DNA from: Flaviaesturariibacter aridisoli
GTDB taxonomy: Bacteria > Bacteroidota > Bacteroidia > Chitinophagales > Chitinophagaceae
Assembly: GCF_004343705.1 (NCBI RefSeq)
Contig: NZ_SKFH01000004.1
Coordinates: forward strand, 124,001-188,000
Direction of reading: 5' to 3'
DNA length: 64,000 bases
Each line of letters opens with the position of its first letter. Position 1 is the first letter of the stretch. This document shows, one piece after another, positions 42,314 through 50,110 of the stretch. The position numbers were made by a program, and so were the translations under genes. The notes beneath the pieces are model-generated. The model made no database searches and was not told the origin of the DNA. It saw only the letters and a program-made list of their open reading frames with translations.

Positions 42314-43093
42314 ATGGAAGATCGCAATAGCCAGCTGGCACCGAATGTATATATACTGGATACGGCTTTTTATATGCCGCAGCTGGGCCGCTACCGCCGT
42401 ATCTGGTTGTACCTGCCGCCCGACTATCACCAAAGTGAAAAGCATTTCCCGGTGCTGTATATGCACGACGGCCAAAACCTGTTTGAGGAGTGGAGTGCCT
42501 TCGGCGAAGAATGGCAGGTGGATGAAACAATCGACGAGGCGGAACGCAAATGCATCGTGGTGGGTATCGACAACGGCGGCGAGCACCGCCTCCGCGAATA
42601 CAAGCTGCACGACGATGAAGAGTTCGGCAAAGGGGAGGGACGTCCCTACCTGGCCTTTCTCACCGAAACGCTAAAACCCTTTATCGACAAGCATTATCGA
42701 ACGAAGAGCGGCCGAGAGCACACCTGGATCGCCGGATCTTCGATGGGAGGCCTGATCTCCTATTATGCAGCCCTGCTGCACCCGGAAGTATACGGCAAAG
42801 CGGGAATTTTTTCACCGTCCTTCTGGCTCCAGAACGATCTCGAGCAGCAGACCCGCGCACTGGCGGACCGAAGCCAGGCCAGCATGCAACTGTATTTCTA
42901 CGCGGGTGAAAAAGAAGGCGCTCAGATGGCGGAACGCGTCCGGCACATCACCGCGTTGCTTCGGCGATACCCGCGTTTTCACCTCCATGAAATAGTCAAT
43001 CCGGAAGGCGAGCACAGCGAAGCGGCCTGGCGCGATTCGTTTCGCGATTTTTATCACTGGCTCTGGAAGCGCCCGGAACGGATTATTCTTTAG
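42314..43093 (+). CDS. Alpha/beta-hydrolase, putative esterase
   Basis: A 259-residue protein of the putative esterase (esterase D-like) family. LPPDYHQSEKHFPVLYMHDGQN is the typical oxyanion-side start, and GSSMGG places the nucleophile at about Ser143. The C-terminal HSEAAW gives the likely catalytic His, with an Asp/Glu between. There is no signal peptide, so it is cytoplasmic. It lies 117 bases after treY-malQ in the same direction, a gap filled partly by octamer repeats, so co-transcription is possible but not certain. The substrate is unknown; relatives cleave feruloyl, acetyl or siderophore esters. Confidence 0.82.
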   Translation: MEDRNSQLAPNVYILDTAFYMPQLGRYRRIWLYLPPDYHQSEKHFPVLYMHDGQNLFEEWSAFGEEWQVDETIDEAERKCIVVGIDNGGEHRLREYKLHDDEEFGKGEGRPYLAFLTETLKPFIDKHYRTKSGREHTWIAGSSMGGLISYYAALLHPEVYGKAGIFSPSFWLQNDLEQQTRALADRSQASMQLYFYAGEKEGAQMAERVRHITALLRRYPRFHLHEIVNPEGEHSEAAWRDSFRDFYHWLWKRPERIIL

Positions 43094-43303
43094 TTTAGGG
43101 GCAGCTGGGTTCACGGAATTCCGACCGCCACCAACCGCATGCGTGCATTTTCCCGGCACCTGGTCAGGCAGACTTCTCGCACAGACCTCCGGCATTGCTG
43201 TTTCCTGCGATACGTTTACCAAAAGCGTACGGGTGGTATTCTTCGATGCTGGTGCGCTATTTCCGCGTGAAGTAACAACACGCGCCATACCTGCACGCGA
43301 GGA
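43094..43303. other. Gene gap with no recognised feature
   Basis: 210 bases between the convergent esterase and small conserved-protein genes. No convincing hairpin terminator, promoter or short gene was found; the frames crossing it have no recognisable protein features. Confidence 0.5.
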
Positions 43304-43648
43304 TCAGGACCCTACTTCTTCCACCACGGAGGTGCCGCTGCTTCCGTCTCCACTCGTCCAGCGCCAGCTTTCGTGCAGGCGCAGCCGGCCATCGGGCAGC
43401 AGTTCCGGTACCGAGCGGCATTCACCCGTCAAGAGCTCGCCCGCGGTGTTGACGTGGTGATAGCGCATATCAAGCACCCCCGATTCATCGGCCGTAGCCA
43501 GCAAGTGCCCGATCAGGATCGGGCCGCCCGAATAGATGGCAGTGACGATGTTGCCCGACTGCCGGTACTGGAATTCCGTATCGCCGCTCACCTCGCCGTT
43601 TTCTGTATTGCTGACTCCGCGAAACCGCCGGCCGTTGTAATCGATCAT
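43304..43648 (-). CDS. Small conserved protein, often labelled N-acetylglutamate synthase-like
   Basis: A 114-residue soluble protein starting MIDYNGRRFRGVSNTENGEV; ATG 43648 was chosen over an upstream extension that crosses the pyk terminator. It is built of short beta strands (VTAIYSGGPILIGHL, LDMRYHHVNTAGEL, HESWRWTSGDGS). As far as I recall, close Bacteroidota proteins of this length carry the label n-acetylglutamate synthase, but no GNAT acetyltransferase motif or acetyl-CoA loop is visible, so the label should not be trusted. It lies downstream of pyk on the same strand, beyond the pyk terminator. Function unknown. Confidence 0.7.
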   Translation of the reverse strand: MIDYNGRRFRGVSNTENGEVSGDTEFQYRQSGNIVTAIYSGGPILIGHLLATADESGVLDMRYHHVNTAGELLTGECRSVPELLPDGRLRLHESWRWTSGDGSSGTSVVEEVGS

Positions 43649-43678
43649 GGTACAAAGTAAGGCATCGCCCAAAATGAA

Positions 43679-43705
43679 GTAAGGGCCGCATAATGCGCCC
43701 CTTAC
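43679..43705 (-). terminator. Terminator of pyk
   Basis: GTAAGGGCCGC (43679-43689) pairs with GCGCCCCTTAC with one mismatch around a 5-base loop. In the minus direction it is followed by TTCATTTT. It lies 25 bases beyond the pyk stop. Confidence 0.7.
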
Positions 43706-43729
43706 CAATAATCTAAAAAACCAGAAAGC

Positions 43730-45220
43730 TTAATCCACCTTCGTGATCTTGACCACGTTGGTCGGAAGGTGCAGGTGCACCGGCGTGGAGCCGGTATTCA
43801 CCACCACATCACCGCTCTTCAGGAAACCGCGCTCCTTCAGGATGTCGATCTGGTCGTTGATGATATCGTCGAGGCTGTCCTCTTCGTCGTAGAAGAAGGC
43901 ACGCACGCCCCAGCTGAGGCTCAGCTGGTTTACCAGCGAGCGTTCCTTGGTAAATACGTACAGCGGCGACTTGGGCCGGTACGAGCTGAGCATGAAGCCC
44001 GTGTAGCCGCTTTGCGTCATCCCGATCAGGGCATCGGCGTTCACGTCGGAAGCCAGCTTACAGGCGTTGTAGCAGATGGCGTCGCTCTGGAACGAAGGGG
44101 AGTGGGGCTGCGGCGTCAGCGATTCTTCGCGGTCGTAGCGGTACTCAGTACGCTCCACCTCCATAATGATCTTGCGCATCGTTTCCACCACGAGCTTGGG
44201 GTGGTTGCCCGTAGCCGTTTCGCCCGAAAGCATAACAGCGTCGGCGCCCTCGAGTACGGCGTTGGCGACGTCGGTGATCTCGGAGCGGTTGGGCTTGCTG
44301 CGGTCGATCATCGATTCCATCATCTGCGTGGCCACGATCACCGGCTTGGCACGGTGCAGGCACTTGCGGATCAGCTGGCGCTGGATCAGCGGGATCTGCT
44401 CTACGGGCAGCTCCACGCCGAGGTCGCCGCGGGCGATCATGATGGCGTCCGACTCCACGATGATGTCGCGGATATTGTTCAGCGCCTCGGGCTTTTCGAT
44501 CTTGGCGATGATCTTCGTTTTACTCTTGCGTTCCTGGAGCTTGTTGCGCAGGATGATGATGTCCTTTACGCTACGTACGAAGGAAAGCGCCACCCAGTCG
44601 AGCTCCTGGTCGATGATGAACTCGAGGTCCACGAGGTCTTTGTCGGTGATAGCCGGCAGGGAGATCTTCGTATCGGGCAGGTTAACACCCTTCTTGCTCG
44701 AAAGGTATCCACCCAACACCACTTCCACCTGCACGTCGTTGTTGCGCAGGATGTTGGCAACCTTCACCTCGATCTTGCCATCATCGATCATGATGGTGTT
44801 GCCCACCTTCACGTCGGCGTGCAGGTTGGGGTACGATACGTAGATGCGCTCCTTGTTGCCCACCAGCTTTTCGTTGGTAAACGTGAGGATGTCGCCGGGA
44901 CGCACGTCCATACCGCCGTTTTCCATCTCACCCACACGCAGCTTCGGTCCCTGCAGGTCGCCGAGAATAGCGATGTTGTAGGGCTCGGTCTTATTGATCT
45001 GGCGGATGAACTCGATGATCTTGGCTTTGTCTTCGTGGGTGCCGTGCGAGAAGTTGAGGCGGAACACGTTCACGCCGCACTTGATCAGCTCCAGCAGCTT
45101 GTCGTAGGTATCGCAGGCGGGGCCAACGGTAGCAACGATCTTCGTGCGATGGTAGGTATGCTCGATACCCGCGGTGCGGTCCATCGACTTGTGGTAATAT
45201 TTTCCGACGTTCTTGCTCAT
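43730..45220 (-). CDS. pyk: Pyruvate kinase
   Basis: A 496-residue pyruvate kinase, converting phosphoenolpyruvate and ADP to pyruvate and ATP. RTKIVATVGPAC opens the A domain; MIARGDLGVELP and VIVATQMMESMI carry the metal and substrate sites; the C-terminal domain includes ADALIGMTQSGYTG and ends in a short strand. The enzyme acts in the cytoplasm as a tetramer in relatives. pfkA lies 80 bases upstream on the same strand; the gap consists almost entirely of two heptamer arrays, so the two glycolytic kinases are probably co-transcribed. The first 15 residues (MSKNVGKYYHKSMDR) are a small extension compared with many relatives. Confidence 0.96.
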   Translation of the reverse strand: MSKNVGKYYHKSMDRTAGIEHTYHRTKIVATVGPACDTYDKLLELIKCGVNVFRLNFSHGTHEDKAKIIEFIRQINKTEPYNIAILGDLQGPKLRVGEMENGGMDVRPGDILTFTNEKLVGNKERIYVSYPNLHADVKVGNTIMIDDGKIEVKVANILRNNDVQVEVVLGGYLSSKKGVNLPDTKISLPAITDKDLVDLEFIIDQELDWVALSFVRSVKDIIILRNKLQERKSKTKIIAKIEKPEALNNIRDIIVESDAIMIARGDLGVELPVEQIPLIQRQLIRKCLHRAKPVIVATQMMESMIDRSKPNRSEITDVANAVLEGADAVMLSGETATGNHPKLVVETMRKIIMEVERTEYRYDREESLTPQPHSPSFQSDAICYNACKLASDVNADALIGMTQSGYTGFMLSSYRPKSPLYVFTKERSLVNQLSLSWGVRAFFYDEEDSLDDIINDQIDILKERGFLKSGDVVVNTGSTPVHLHLPTNVVKITKVD

Positions 45221-45230
45221 AATATCTTTT

Positions 45231-45298
45231 TGATGTCTGATCTCTGATGTCGGATGTCTGATTTAGAATACGTCAGCCATCCTACATCCTACATCAGC
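45231..45298. repeat. Two heptamer arrays between pfkA and pyk
   Basis: 45231-45265 holds TGATGTC, TGATCTC, TGATGTC, GGATGTC, TGATTTA. 45278-45298 holds CATCCTA, CATCCTA, CATCAGC. On the transcript the second array directly follows the pfkA stop and the first precedes the pyk start by 10 bases. The two are partly complementary, so they could pair in the mRNA. Confidence 0.75.
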
Positions 45299-45300
45299 GA

Positions 45301-46284
45301 TTAGGAAGCGAGTATTTTAACGATTTTCATCCATTCCTGGCTGATGGTACCTTTTTTCTTGCCCACCTGGTCCAGCGGCACATAGTTCATCCGGTTGTTC
45401 TGGATGCCGACGAACACATTGTGACGGCCTTCGATGAGGCATTCCACGGCATGGTACCCCATGCGGCTCGCAATGAGGCGGTCCATCGAAGATGGGGCGC
45501 CGCCGCGCTGGATATGTCCCAGGATGCACACGCGGGTCTCCGCGTTGGGCAACTCCTGTTTGATGACCTCGGCCACTTTGTTGGCGCCGCCAAATTCGTC
45601 GCCTTCCGCCACCACGATGATGTTCACCAGCTTCTTGCGGCGTTCCTTTTCCTTCAGGGAAGCCACCACGGCGTTGATGTCGGTCTTTTGCTCGGGCACC
45701 AGGATGTGCTCGGCGCCGGTGCCAATGCCGCTATGTAATGCGATATAGCCTGCGTCGCGGCCCATTACTTCCACAATAAAAAGGCGGTCGTGGGCATCGG
45801 CAGTGTCGCGGATCTTGTCGATGGCCTCAATGGCGGTGTTCACGGCCGTATCGAAGCCGATGGTGAAGTCGGTGCCGAAGATGTCTTTATCAATGGTGCC
45901 GGCGATGCCGATGCAGGGGATGTCGAACTCGGCGCTGAACTTGACGGCGCCGCGGAAGGAGCCGTCGCCACCTATGATCACGAGGCCGTCGATGCCGTGG
46001 CTCTTGGCCACTTCGTAAGCCTTCTGACGGCCTTCGGCTTCGTAAAAGGATTTGCAGCGCGCGGTCTTGAGGATCGTTCCGCCGCGCTGGATGATGTTGG
46101 CCACGGACCGGCTGTCCATGCGCACGATGTCGTTCTCGATGAGCCCCTGGTATCCGCGCATGATGCCGAATACATCGAGGCCATAATAGTTACCGGTACG
46201 CACCACCGCACGGATCGCTGCATTCATCCCCGGCGAGTCGCCTCCGGATGTCAGCACGCCAATGCGGGAAACTTTTTTTTCCAT
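45301..46284 (-). CDS. pfkA: 6-phosphofructokinase, ATP-dependent
   Basis: A 327-residue phosphofructokinase committing fructose-6-phosphate to glycolysis. GVLTSGGDSPGMNAAIR near the start and VIIGGDGSF are the ATP-binding motifs; the Gly pattern fits ATP rather than PPi use. The active-site loop reads GTIDKDIFGTD: the catalytic Asp is kept but the usual Asn (GTIDND) is Lys. EVMGRDAGYIAL binds the sugar phosphate. It heads a transcription unit with pyk. A -7 element (minus-strand TAATTTTG, 46345-46338) lies 53 bases upstream. Confidence 0.95.
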   Translation of the reverse strand: MEKKVSRIGVLTSGGDSPGMNAAIRAVVRTGNYYGLDVFGIMRGYQGLIENDIVRMDSRSVANIIQRGGTILKTARCKSFYEAEGRQKAYEVAKSHGIDGLVIIGGDGSFRGAVKFSAEFDIPCIGIAGTIDKDIFGTDFTIGFDTAVNTAIEAIDKIRDTADAHDRLFIVEVMGRDAGYIALHSGIGTGAEHILVPEQKTDINAVVASLKEKERRKKLVNIIVVAEGDEFGGANKVAEVIKQELPNAETRVCILGHIQRGGAPSSMDRLIASRMGYHAVECLIEGRHNVFVGIQNNRMNYVPLDQVGKKKGTISQEWMKIVKILAS

Positions 46285-46337
46285 TCCAGATAATCGTTTC
46301 AGTTCGTTTTAGCGCAAGCAGTCGTTACGGTCGGGCC

Positions 46338-46345
46338 CAAAATTA
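46338..46345 (-). promoter_or_regulatory. -7 element of pfkA
   Basis: The minus strand reads TAATTTTG, a perfect match to TAnnTTTG. It predicts a leader of about 50 bases, unlike the leaderless genes in this window. No -33 TTG at proper spacing was seen. Confidence 0.5.
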
Positions 46346-46487
46346 AGGTTTTGCCGTCATTGTGTCCTTTCCACACAGTAAATCGGTCCAAACCCTTAGG
46401 CCGCGGAAGGTAATTTGTTTTAGCGAGTCTGCATCATGGCATGAATTGTGATTTTTTAACAAAAGCTAACCTCAAAAACACTCCTAA

Positions 46488-47108
46488 ATGAAACGGGTAC
46501 TTTTTACCACACTCAGCCTCGTGCTGCTGGCTTCCGCCTGCCGTAAGGCAGATGTTGCCGCCCCCAACGATGCCATCAGCATCGATACCACGCAGTTCCC
46601 CGCGACGCCGCCACCGGCACATCCCGAGCGCGGACTGCTCAACAACATCAACAGCAGCAACGTGATCGTTACCGACTGGGAGCCCGCCAACGGCTGGAAC
46701 CGCAGCGCCGGCGACAACAGCACCGTGCGGTACAAAACATCCCGGTCTTTCCACGCCATCACCCAGGCGCTGATGGACAACGGCGCGGTGCTGGTATTCA
46801 GCAAAGGCTACAACTTTGCCGACACGAGCGCCATGCGACCGATGGGAATGCCCTTCTCGTTTTACCTGCCCATTGAGCGGATGAATTTCCCGGTATACTG
46901 GGAATACCTCAAAAAGATCGGAGGCGTGGATGTGAACCTGCAGATGAAGGAAGATGCCGCATCGGTCTTCAACAGCGGCCAGGGCAACATCCGCCTGCGT
47001 TATTTCGTGCTCTCGCAGCAGGAGCTGCAGCGCCGCGGCTGGACGCCCAACAGCGCCCGCACGCTCAGCTACGATCAACTGACGTCGATGTACGGACTGG
47101 TGCCGTAA
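46488..47108 (+). CDS. Hypothetical lipoprotein
   Basis: A 206-residue protein with a lipoprotein signal peptide: MKRVLFTTLSLVLLASAC, lipidated on Cys18. A short Pro/Ala-rich linker (ATPPPAHPERG) follows, then a compact domain with several aromatic residues and one repeated pattern ending in QLTSMYGLVP. No Asp follows the Cys (it is CRKAD), so it may go to the outer membrane. No known family was recognised. It is divergent from pfkA across 203 bases and is followed 18 bases later by an epimerase with its own promoter element, so it is probably expressed separately. Confidence 0.7.
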   Translation: MKRVLFTTLSLVLLASACRKADVAAPNDAISIDTTQFPATPPPAHPERGLLNNINSSNVIVTDWEPANGWNRSAGDNSTVRYKTSRSFHAITQALMDNGAVLVFSKGYNFADTSAMRPMGMPFSFYLPIERMNFPVYWEYLKKIGGVDVNLQMKEDAASVFNSGQGNIRLRYFVLSQQELQRRGWTPNSARTLSYDQLTSMYGLVP

Positions 47109-47114
47109 GGCTTC

Positions 47115-47122
47115 TATATTTG
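47115..47122 (+). promoter_or_regulatory. -7 element of the epimerase/reductase gene
   Basis: TATATTTG is a perfect TAnnTTTG match ending 4 bases before ATG 47127. The predicted transcript would be leaderless. No -33 element was found. Confidence 0.5.
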
Positions 47123-47126
47123 GCCC

Positions 47127-48014
47127 ATGCAAACGGTACTGATCACCGGGGCCAACGGATTTGTCGGCAATTATCTCTGCGAGCGGTTGGCACCCCACTT
47201 CCGGGTGCTGGCCAGCGGGCGGGGTGATTGCCGGCTTTCGTTTTCACACCCTTCGCTTACCTACGAAGCACTTGATATCACCGACGGGCCAGCCGTACAA
47301 CAAATGCTGAAGCGGGTGCGGCCCGATGTCATCGTTCATGGTGCCGCTATTTCCCAGCCCGATCGCTGCGAGCAGGACCACGCAGAGGCCGATGCCATCA
47401 ATGTCGGGGGCACGCGGCACCTGCTGGAAGGCGCCGGGGGCGCGCAATTTGTGTACCTGTCCACCGACTTTGTGTTCAGCGGTGACCAAGGTTTTTACAA
47501 AGAGGACGACCCGCAGGGGCCGGTAAATTATTACGGCGAAACAAAACAGCGGGCGGAGGAATGGGTCCGTAGTTATACGGGGCCATGGTCCATTGTGCGC
47601 ACAGTGCTGGTGTATGGCGCCCCCCGCGCCGGCCGCGGCAACCTGCTGACGATGGTGGCCGACAACCTGCGCGCCGGTAAACCGCTGCGGATCTTCAACG
47701 ACCAACTGCGCACCCCAACCTATGTGGGCGATTTAGTGGAAGCCCTTGCCCGGATCGTGCAGGAGCGGCGCCTGGGCACCTGGCATATCTCCGGCGCCGA
47801 CCCGCGCACGCCCTATGAAATTGCCGTGGCCGTAGCACGGCACCTGGGTCTGGACGAAAGCCTCATTACACCGGAAACGGAACAAACCTTCGCCCAGCCG
47901 GCGCGACGGCCTCCGAAAACGGGTTTTGATATCAGTAAGGCAAGAATGGAATTGGGTTATGAGCCCACACCCTTCGTAGCAGGCTTGTGTAAGACCTTGG
48001 GCATTCCGGGTTAG
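47127..48014 (+). CDS. NAD(P)-dependent SDR, dTDP-4-dehydrorhamnose reductase-like
   Basis: A 295-residue extended short-chain dehydrogenase. The Rossmann motif TGANGFVGNYL is at residues 7-17, YYGETKQRAE carries the YxxxK catalytic pair, and LSTDFVFSG the catalytic Thr/Ser region. The RmlD-like subgroup is suggested by STDFVFSGDQGFYKEDD and by the late HISGADPRTPYEIA. It could reduce dTDP-4-keto-rhamnose or be a methionine adenosyltransferase-beta-like reductase; no other rhamnose genes are adjacent, so the substrate is open. It converges on the arginase gene. Confidence 0.82.
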   Translation: MQTVLITGANGFVGNYLCERLAPHFRVLASGRGDCRLSFSHPSLTYEALDITDGPAVQQMLKRVRPDVIVHGAAISQPDRCEQDHAEADAINVGGTRHLLEGAGGAQFVYLSTDFVFSGDQGFYKEDDPQGPVNYYGETKQRAEEWVRSYTGPWSIVRTVLVYGAPRAGRGNLLTMVADNLRAGKPLRIFNDQLRTPTYVGDLVEALARIVQERRLGTWHISGADPRTPYEIAVAVARHLGLDESLITPETEQTFAQPARRPPKTGFDISKARMELGYEPTPFVAGLCKTLGIPG

Positions 48015-48041
48015 CGAAAGAACGCAGGTGCTGTATGCTTC

Positions 48042-48989
48042 TTATGAGTACATCAGCACATTCACGCTCCGCTGCAAAATGTTGAATGCGATCTCGGCCA
48101 TCAGGTTTTCCTTATCCAGGGTTGGGTTCACTTCCGTCAGCTCAAAGCAGCACACCTTGCGGTTCTGCATGAATTTACTCACCAGGTCTTCCGCCTCGCG
48201 CTCACGCAGGCCGTTGTTCACGGGTGTACCGGTGCCTTTGCTGATGGAGGAGTCGAGCGAGTCGACGTCGAAGGACACGTAGATATCGGTGCAGTCGGAC
48301 AAGTAGCGCGTTACAGCCCGGACGATGTTCTCCGGGCCTTTGCTGCGCACTTCTTTGGTGGTGATTACCTTGATGCCGTACTTGTCGATGAGTGCTTTTT
48401 CCTCCTTTTCAAAATCGCGGAGAGCGATGAACACGATGTCTTCGGGGAGCACCTTGGGCGCGATCTTGCCCAGGTTCTTCAGGCCGTTCCACATTTTGGC
48501 GGTCTCGGGGTCGAGCTCGTGCACGGCGCTTTCGATATTGTCTTCGTTGATGGAAAGGGAGAGGGGCATGCCGTGCATATTGCCCGACGGCGTAGTATAG
48601 GGTGTGTGCAGGTCCGCGTGCGCGTCGATCCAGATGACACCCAGCTTGCTTTTAGGCTTGGCGATCTTGATACCGGCAATGGTGGCGCCGGCGATGCTGT
48701 GGTCGCCACTCAATACAACGGGAAAGAAATTCGATTTCATCGTTTCGCTGACCGACTTGCTCACCTTGTCGTACATGGAGGCGATGCCTTTGATCCGCTT
48801 TGCATACGGCGATTCGATGGGCTCGTACAGCAGCTTATTCTCCACCGGGATCCGGTCGGAGGGAAAATGAATGAAGAAGTTGCTCATGAAGTCGAGGGCG
48901 GCGATCTTGATCGCTTCAATGCCCAGCGACGCGCCGCGGGTGCCGGCACCTATCTCGGACGGCACTTCGATCAGCTTGATATTTTTCAT
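48042..48989 (-). CDS. Arginase family protein
   Basis: A 315-residue ureohydrolase. The three Mn-binding motifs are present: VVLSGDHSIAG, IWIDAHADLHT and SFDVDSLDSS. These enzymes hydrolyse arginine to ornithine and urea, or agmatine or formiminoglutamate in relatives; the GNMHGMPLS stretch after the second motif favours arginase. ATG 48989 (MKNIKLIEVPSE) was chosen; the frame is open 13 codons further up. It is cytoplasmic and convergent with the epimerase gene. No other arginine genes are near. Confidence 0.9.
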   Translation of the reverse strand: MKNIKLIEVPSEIGAGTRGASLGIEAIKIAALDFMSNFFIHFPSDRIPVENKLLYEPIESPYAKRIKGIASMYDKVSKSVSETMKSNFFPVVLSGDHSIAGATIAGIKIAKPKSKLGVIWIDAHADLHTPYTTPSGNMHGMPLSLSINEDNIESAVHELDPETAKMWNGLKNLGKIAPKVLPEDIVFIALRDFEKEEKALIDKYGIKVITTKEVRSKGPENIVRAVTRYLSDCTDIYVSFDVDSLDSSISKGTGTPVNNGLREREAEDLVSKFMQNRKVCCFELTEVNPTLDKENLMAEIAFNILQRSVNVLMYS

Positions 48990-49132
48990 GCAATCGTTTT
49001 GATTCAGCGGAACACGGGTCCAATCCACACTTGGGCGAAAATAAGGAATTGACCAATGCCGCCGTTACCCGGCAGGGACGGCGCTGCCGGGCATGCGGTA
49101 CGTTGCATGAATTACCGACTCCGTTCGTTCGG

Positions 49133-49885
49133 TTAATCGTGTGCAGCCAATACCGGGATGGGGCTGTTCATCACGAGGCTAACCGTGTGGTGCTCGCGGA
49201 ACAGGTCGGCCACAAAGCCGTGGTGGTGCGGGATCGTGATCAGCAGGTCGATTTGTTTTTCCTCCACAAACAAGCGGATCGACTCCTGGTAATCGTACAT
49301 CGACAGGAAGTCGAACTCGGGGTCGTAGTCGCGGAACAACTCGGCCAGCTTTTGCCGCTCTTTTTCATACTGCTCGCTGAGCGTGATGTAAAAGTCGCTG
49401 TTCACGTTCACAATGTGCAGTTCGGGGTGAAACAGATCCAGCACCGGGCGGATAGCCTCCACCGGCGTATCGCGTTCCACGTGATGGAAGTCGGAAGCAA
49501 TGGCCACCGTGCGGATCTCCCGGAACCCGATGTTCGACGGGATGATCATGATCGGACAGGGATTGTTTTCGACGAGCTTCAGCGTTTTGCGCGAGAGACA
49601 GGTGACGATCATCACCGCTTCGATGCGTTTTGAAAATGCGCAGATCGAGGTCGGGAAATCCTCGCCCTCTTCAGCGTAGGTCTCGATGCGGTCGAGGTAA
49701 TCGGGCGACAGTCCGAACCGGACGCTCTCAAAAGCGCGGTAGGCACTCTCCCCGTTTTCGGGGGAATGATACAGGTAGTACAGGACGAGCCGTACGTCCG
49801 GATGGTTCTCAAACATTCGCAGGCTGTATCGCGCCATTTCCAGCGAGCACTCCGAAAAGTCGATCGGCAGAATAACGTTTTTCAT
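49133..49885 (-). CDS. Universal stress protein, tandem UspA domains
   Basis: A 250-residue protein with two UspA-like halves. The first starts MKNVILPIDFSECS, the second at about residue 140 (IRTVAIASDFHHVE). Both open with the family's strand and Asp that contacts ATP in binding members. The ATP loop Gx2Gx9G(S/T) is not clear in either half, so it may be a non-nucleotide-binding type. The chosen start at 49885 ignores a 64-codon upstream extension of non-coding character. It is probably cytoplasmic and stress-induced, by analogy only. It is divergent from smc. Confidence 0.82.
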   Translation of the reverse strand: MKNVILPIDFSECSLEMARYSLRMFENHPDVRLVLYYLYHSPENGESAYRAFESVRFGLSPDYLDRIETYAEEGEDFPTSICAFSKRIEAVMIVTCLSRKTLKLVENNPCPIMIIPSNIGFREIRTVAIASDFHHVERDTPVEAIRPVLDLFHPELHIVNVNSDFYITLSEQYEKERQKLAELFRDYDPEFDFLSMYDYQESIRLFVEEKQIDLLITIPHHHGFVADLFREHHTVSLVMNSPIPVLAAHD

Positions 49886-50082
49886 ATAATGCGATTTAAT
49901 AATGTAAGGTACCCTTATTAGCGAGCATCCGAAAGCTTTTTTTAAAGGCTGAGAAGGGGGTAAGGACAAACGGCAAGCCCTGCCGCGGCGCGCCCCCTGC
50001 CGTACGGCATCCGGCCTACAGGAACGGTCGCCGGTCGCCTGCCCGGGACGGGCCCCATCCCGGCCGTTTGGCCCCATTACGT

Positions 50083-50090
50083 TATATTTG
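50083..50090 (+). promoter_or_regulatory. -7 element of smc
   Basis: TATATTTG is a perfect TAnnTTTG match, 20 bases before the GTG start. The preceding 150 bases are very GC-rich and include an imperfect inverted repeat (CCGGGACGG...CCATCCCGG, about 50043-50063). Confidence 0.5.
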
Positions 50091-50110
50091 TCGACCTAAT
50101 AAGCTGAAGA

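Noticed and set aside
43769-45247. 492-codon open frame on the plus strand
   Set aside because: It is the antisense of pyk, whose motifs are unmistakable. In GC-rich genes the opposite strand often stays open; its translation is rich in His, Val and Asp with no family signature.
50043-50063. GC-rich inverted repeat upstream of smc as a riboswitch or terminator
   Set aside because: The pairing is imperfect, it lies upstream of the -7 element and so would not be in the smc leader, and no U tract follows.
49886-50077. 64-codon N-terminal extension of the universal stress protein
   Set aside because: Very GC-rich, low-complexity translation; the family start MKNVILPIDFSE coincides with ATG 49885.
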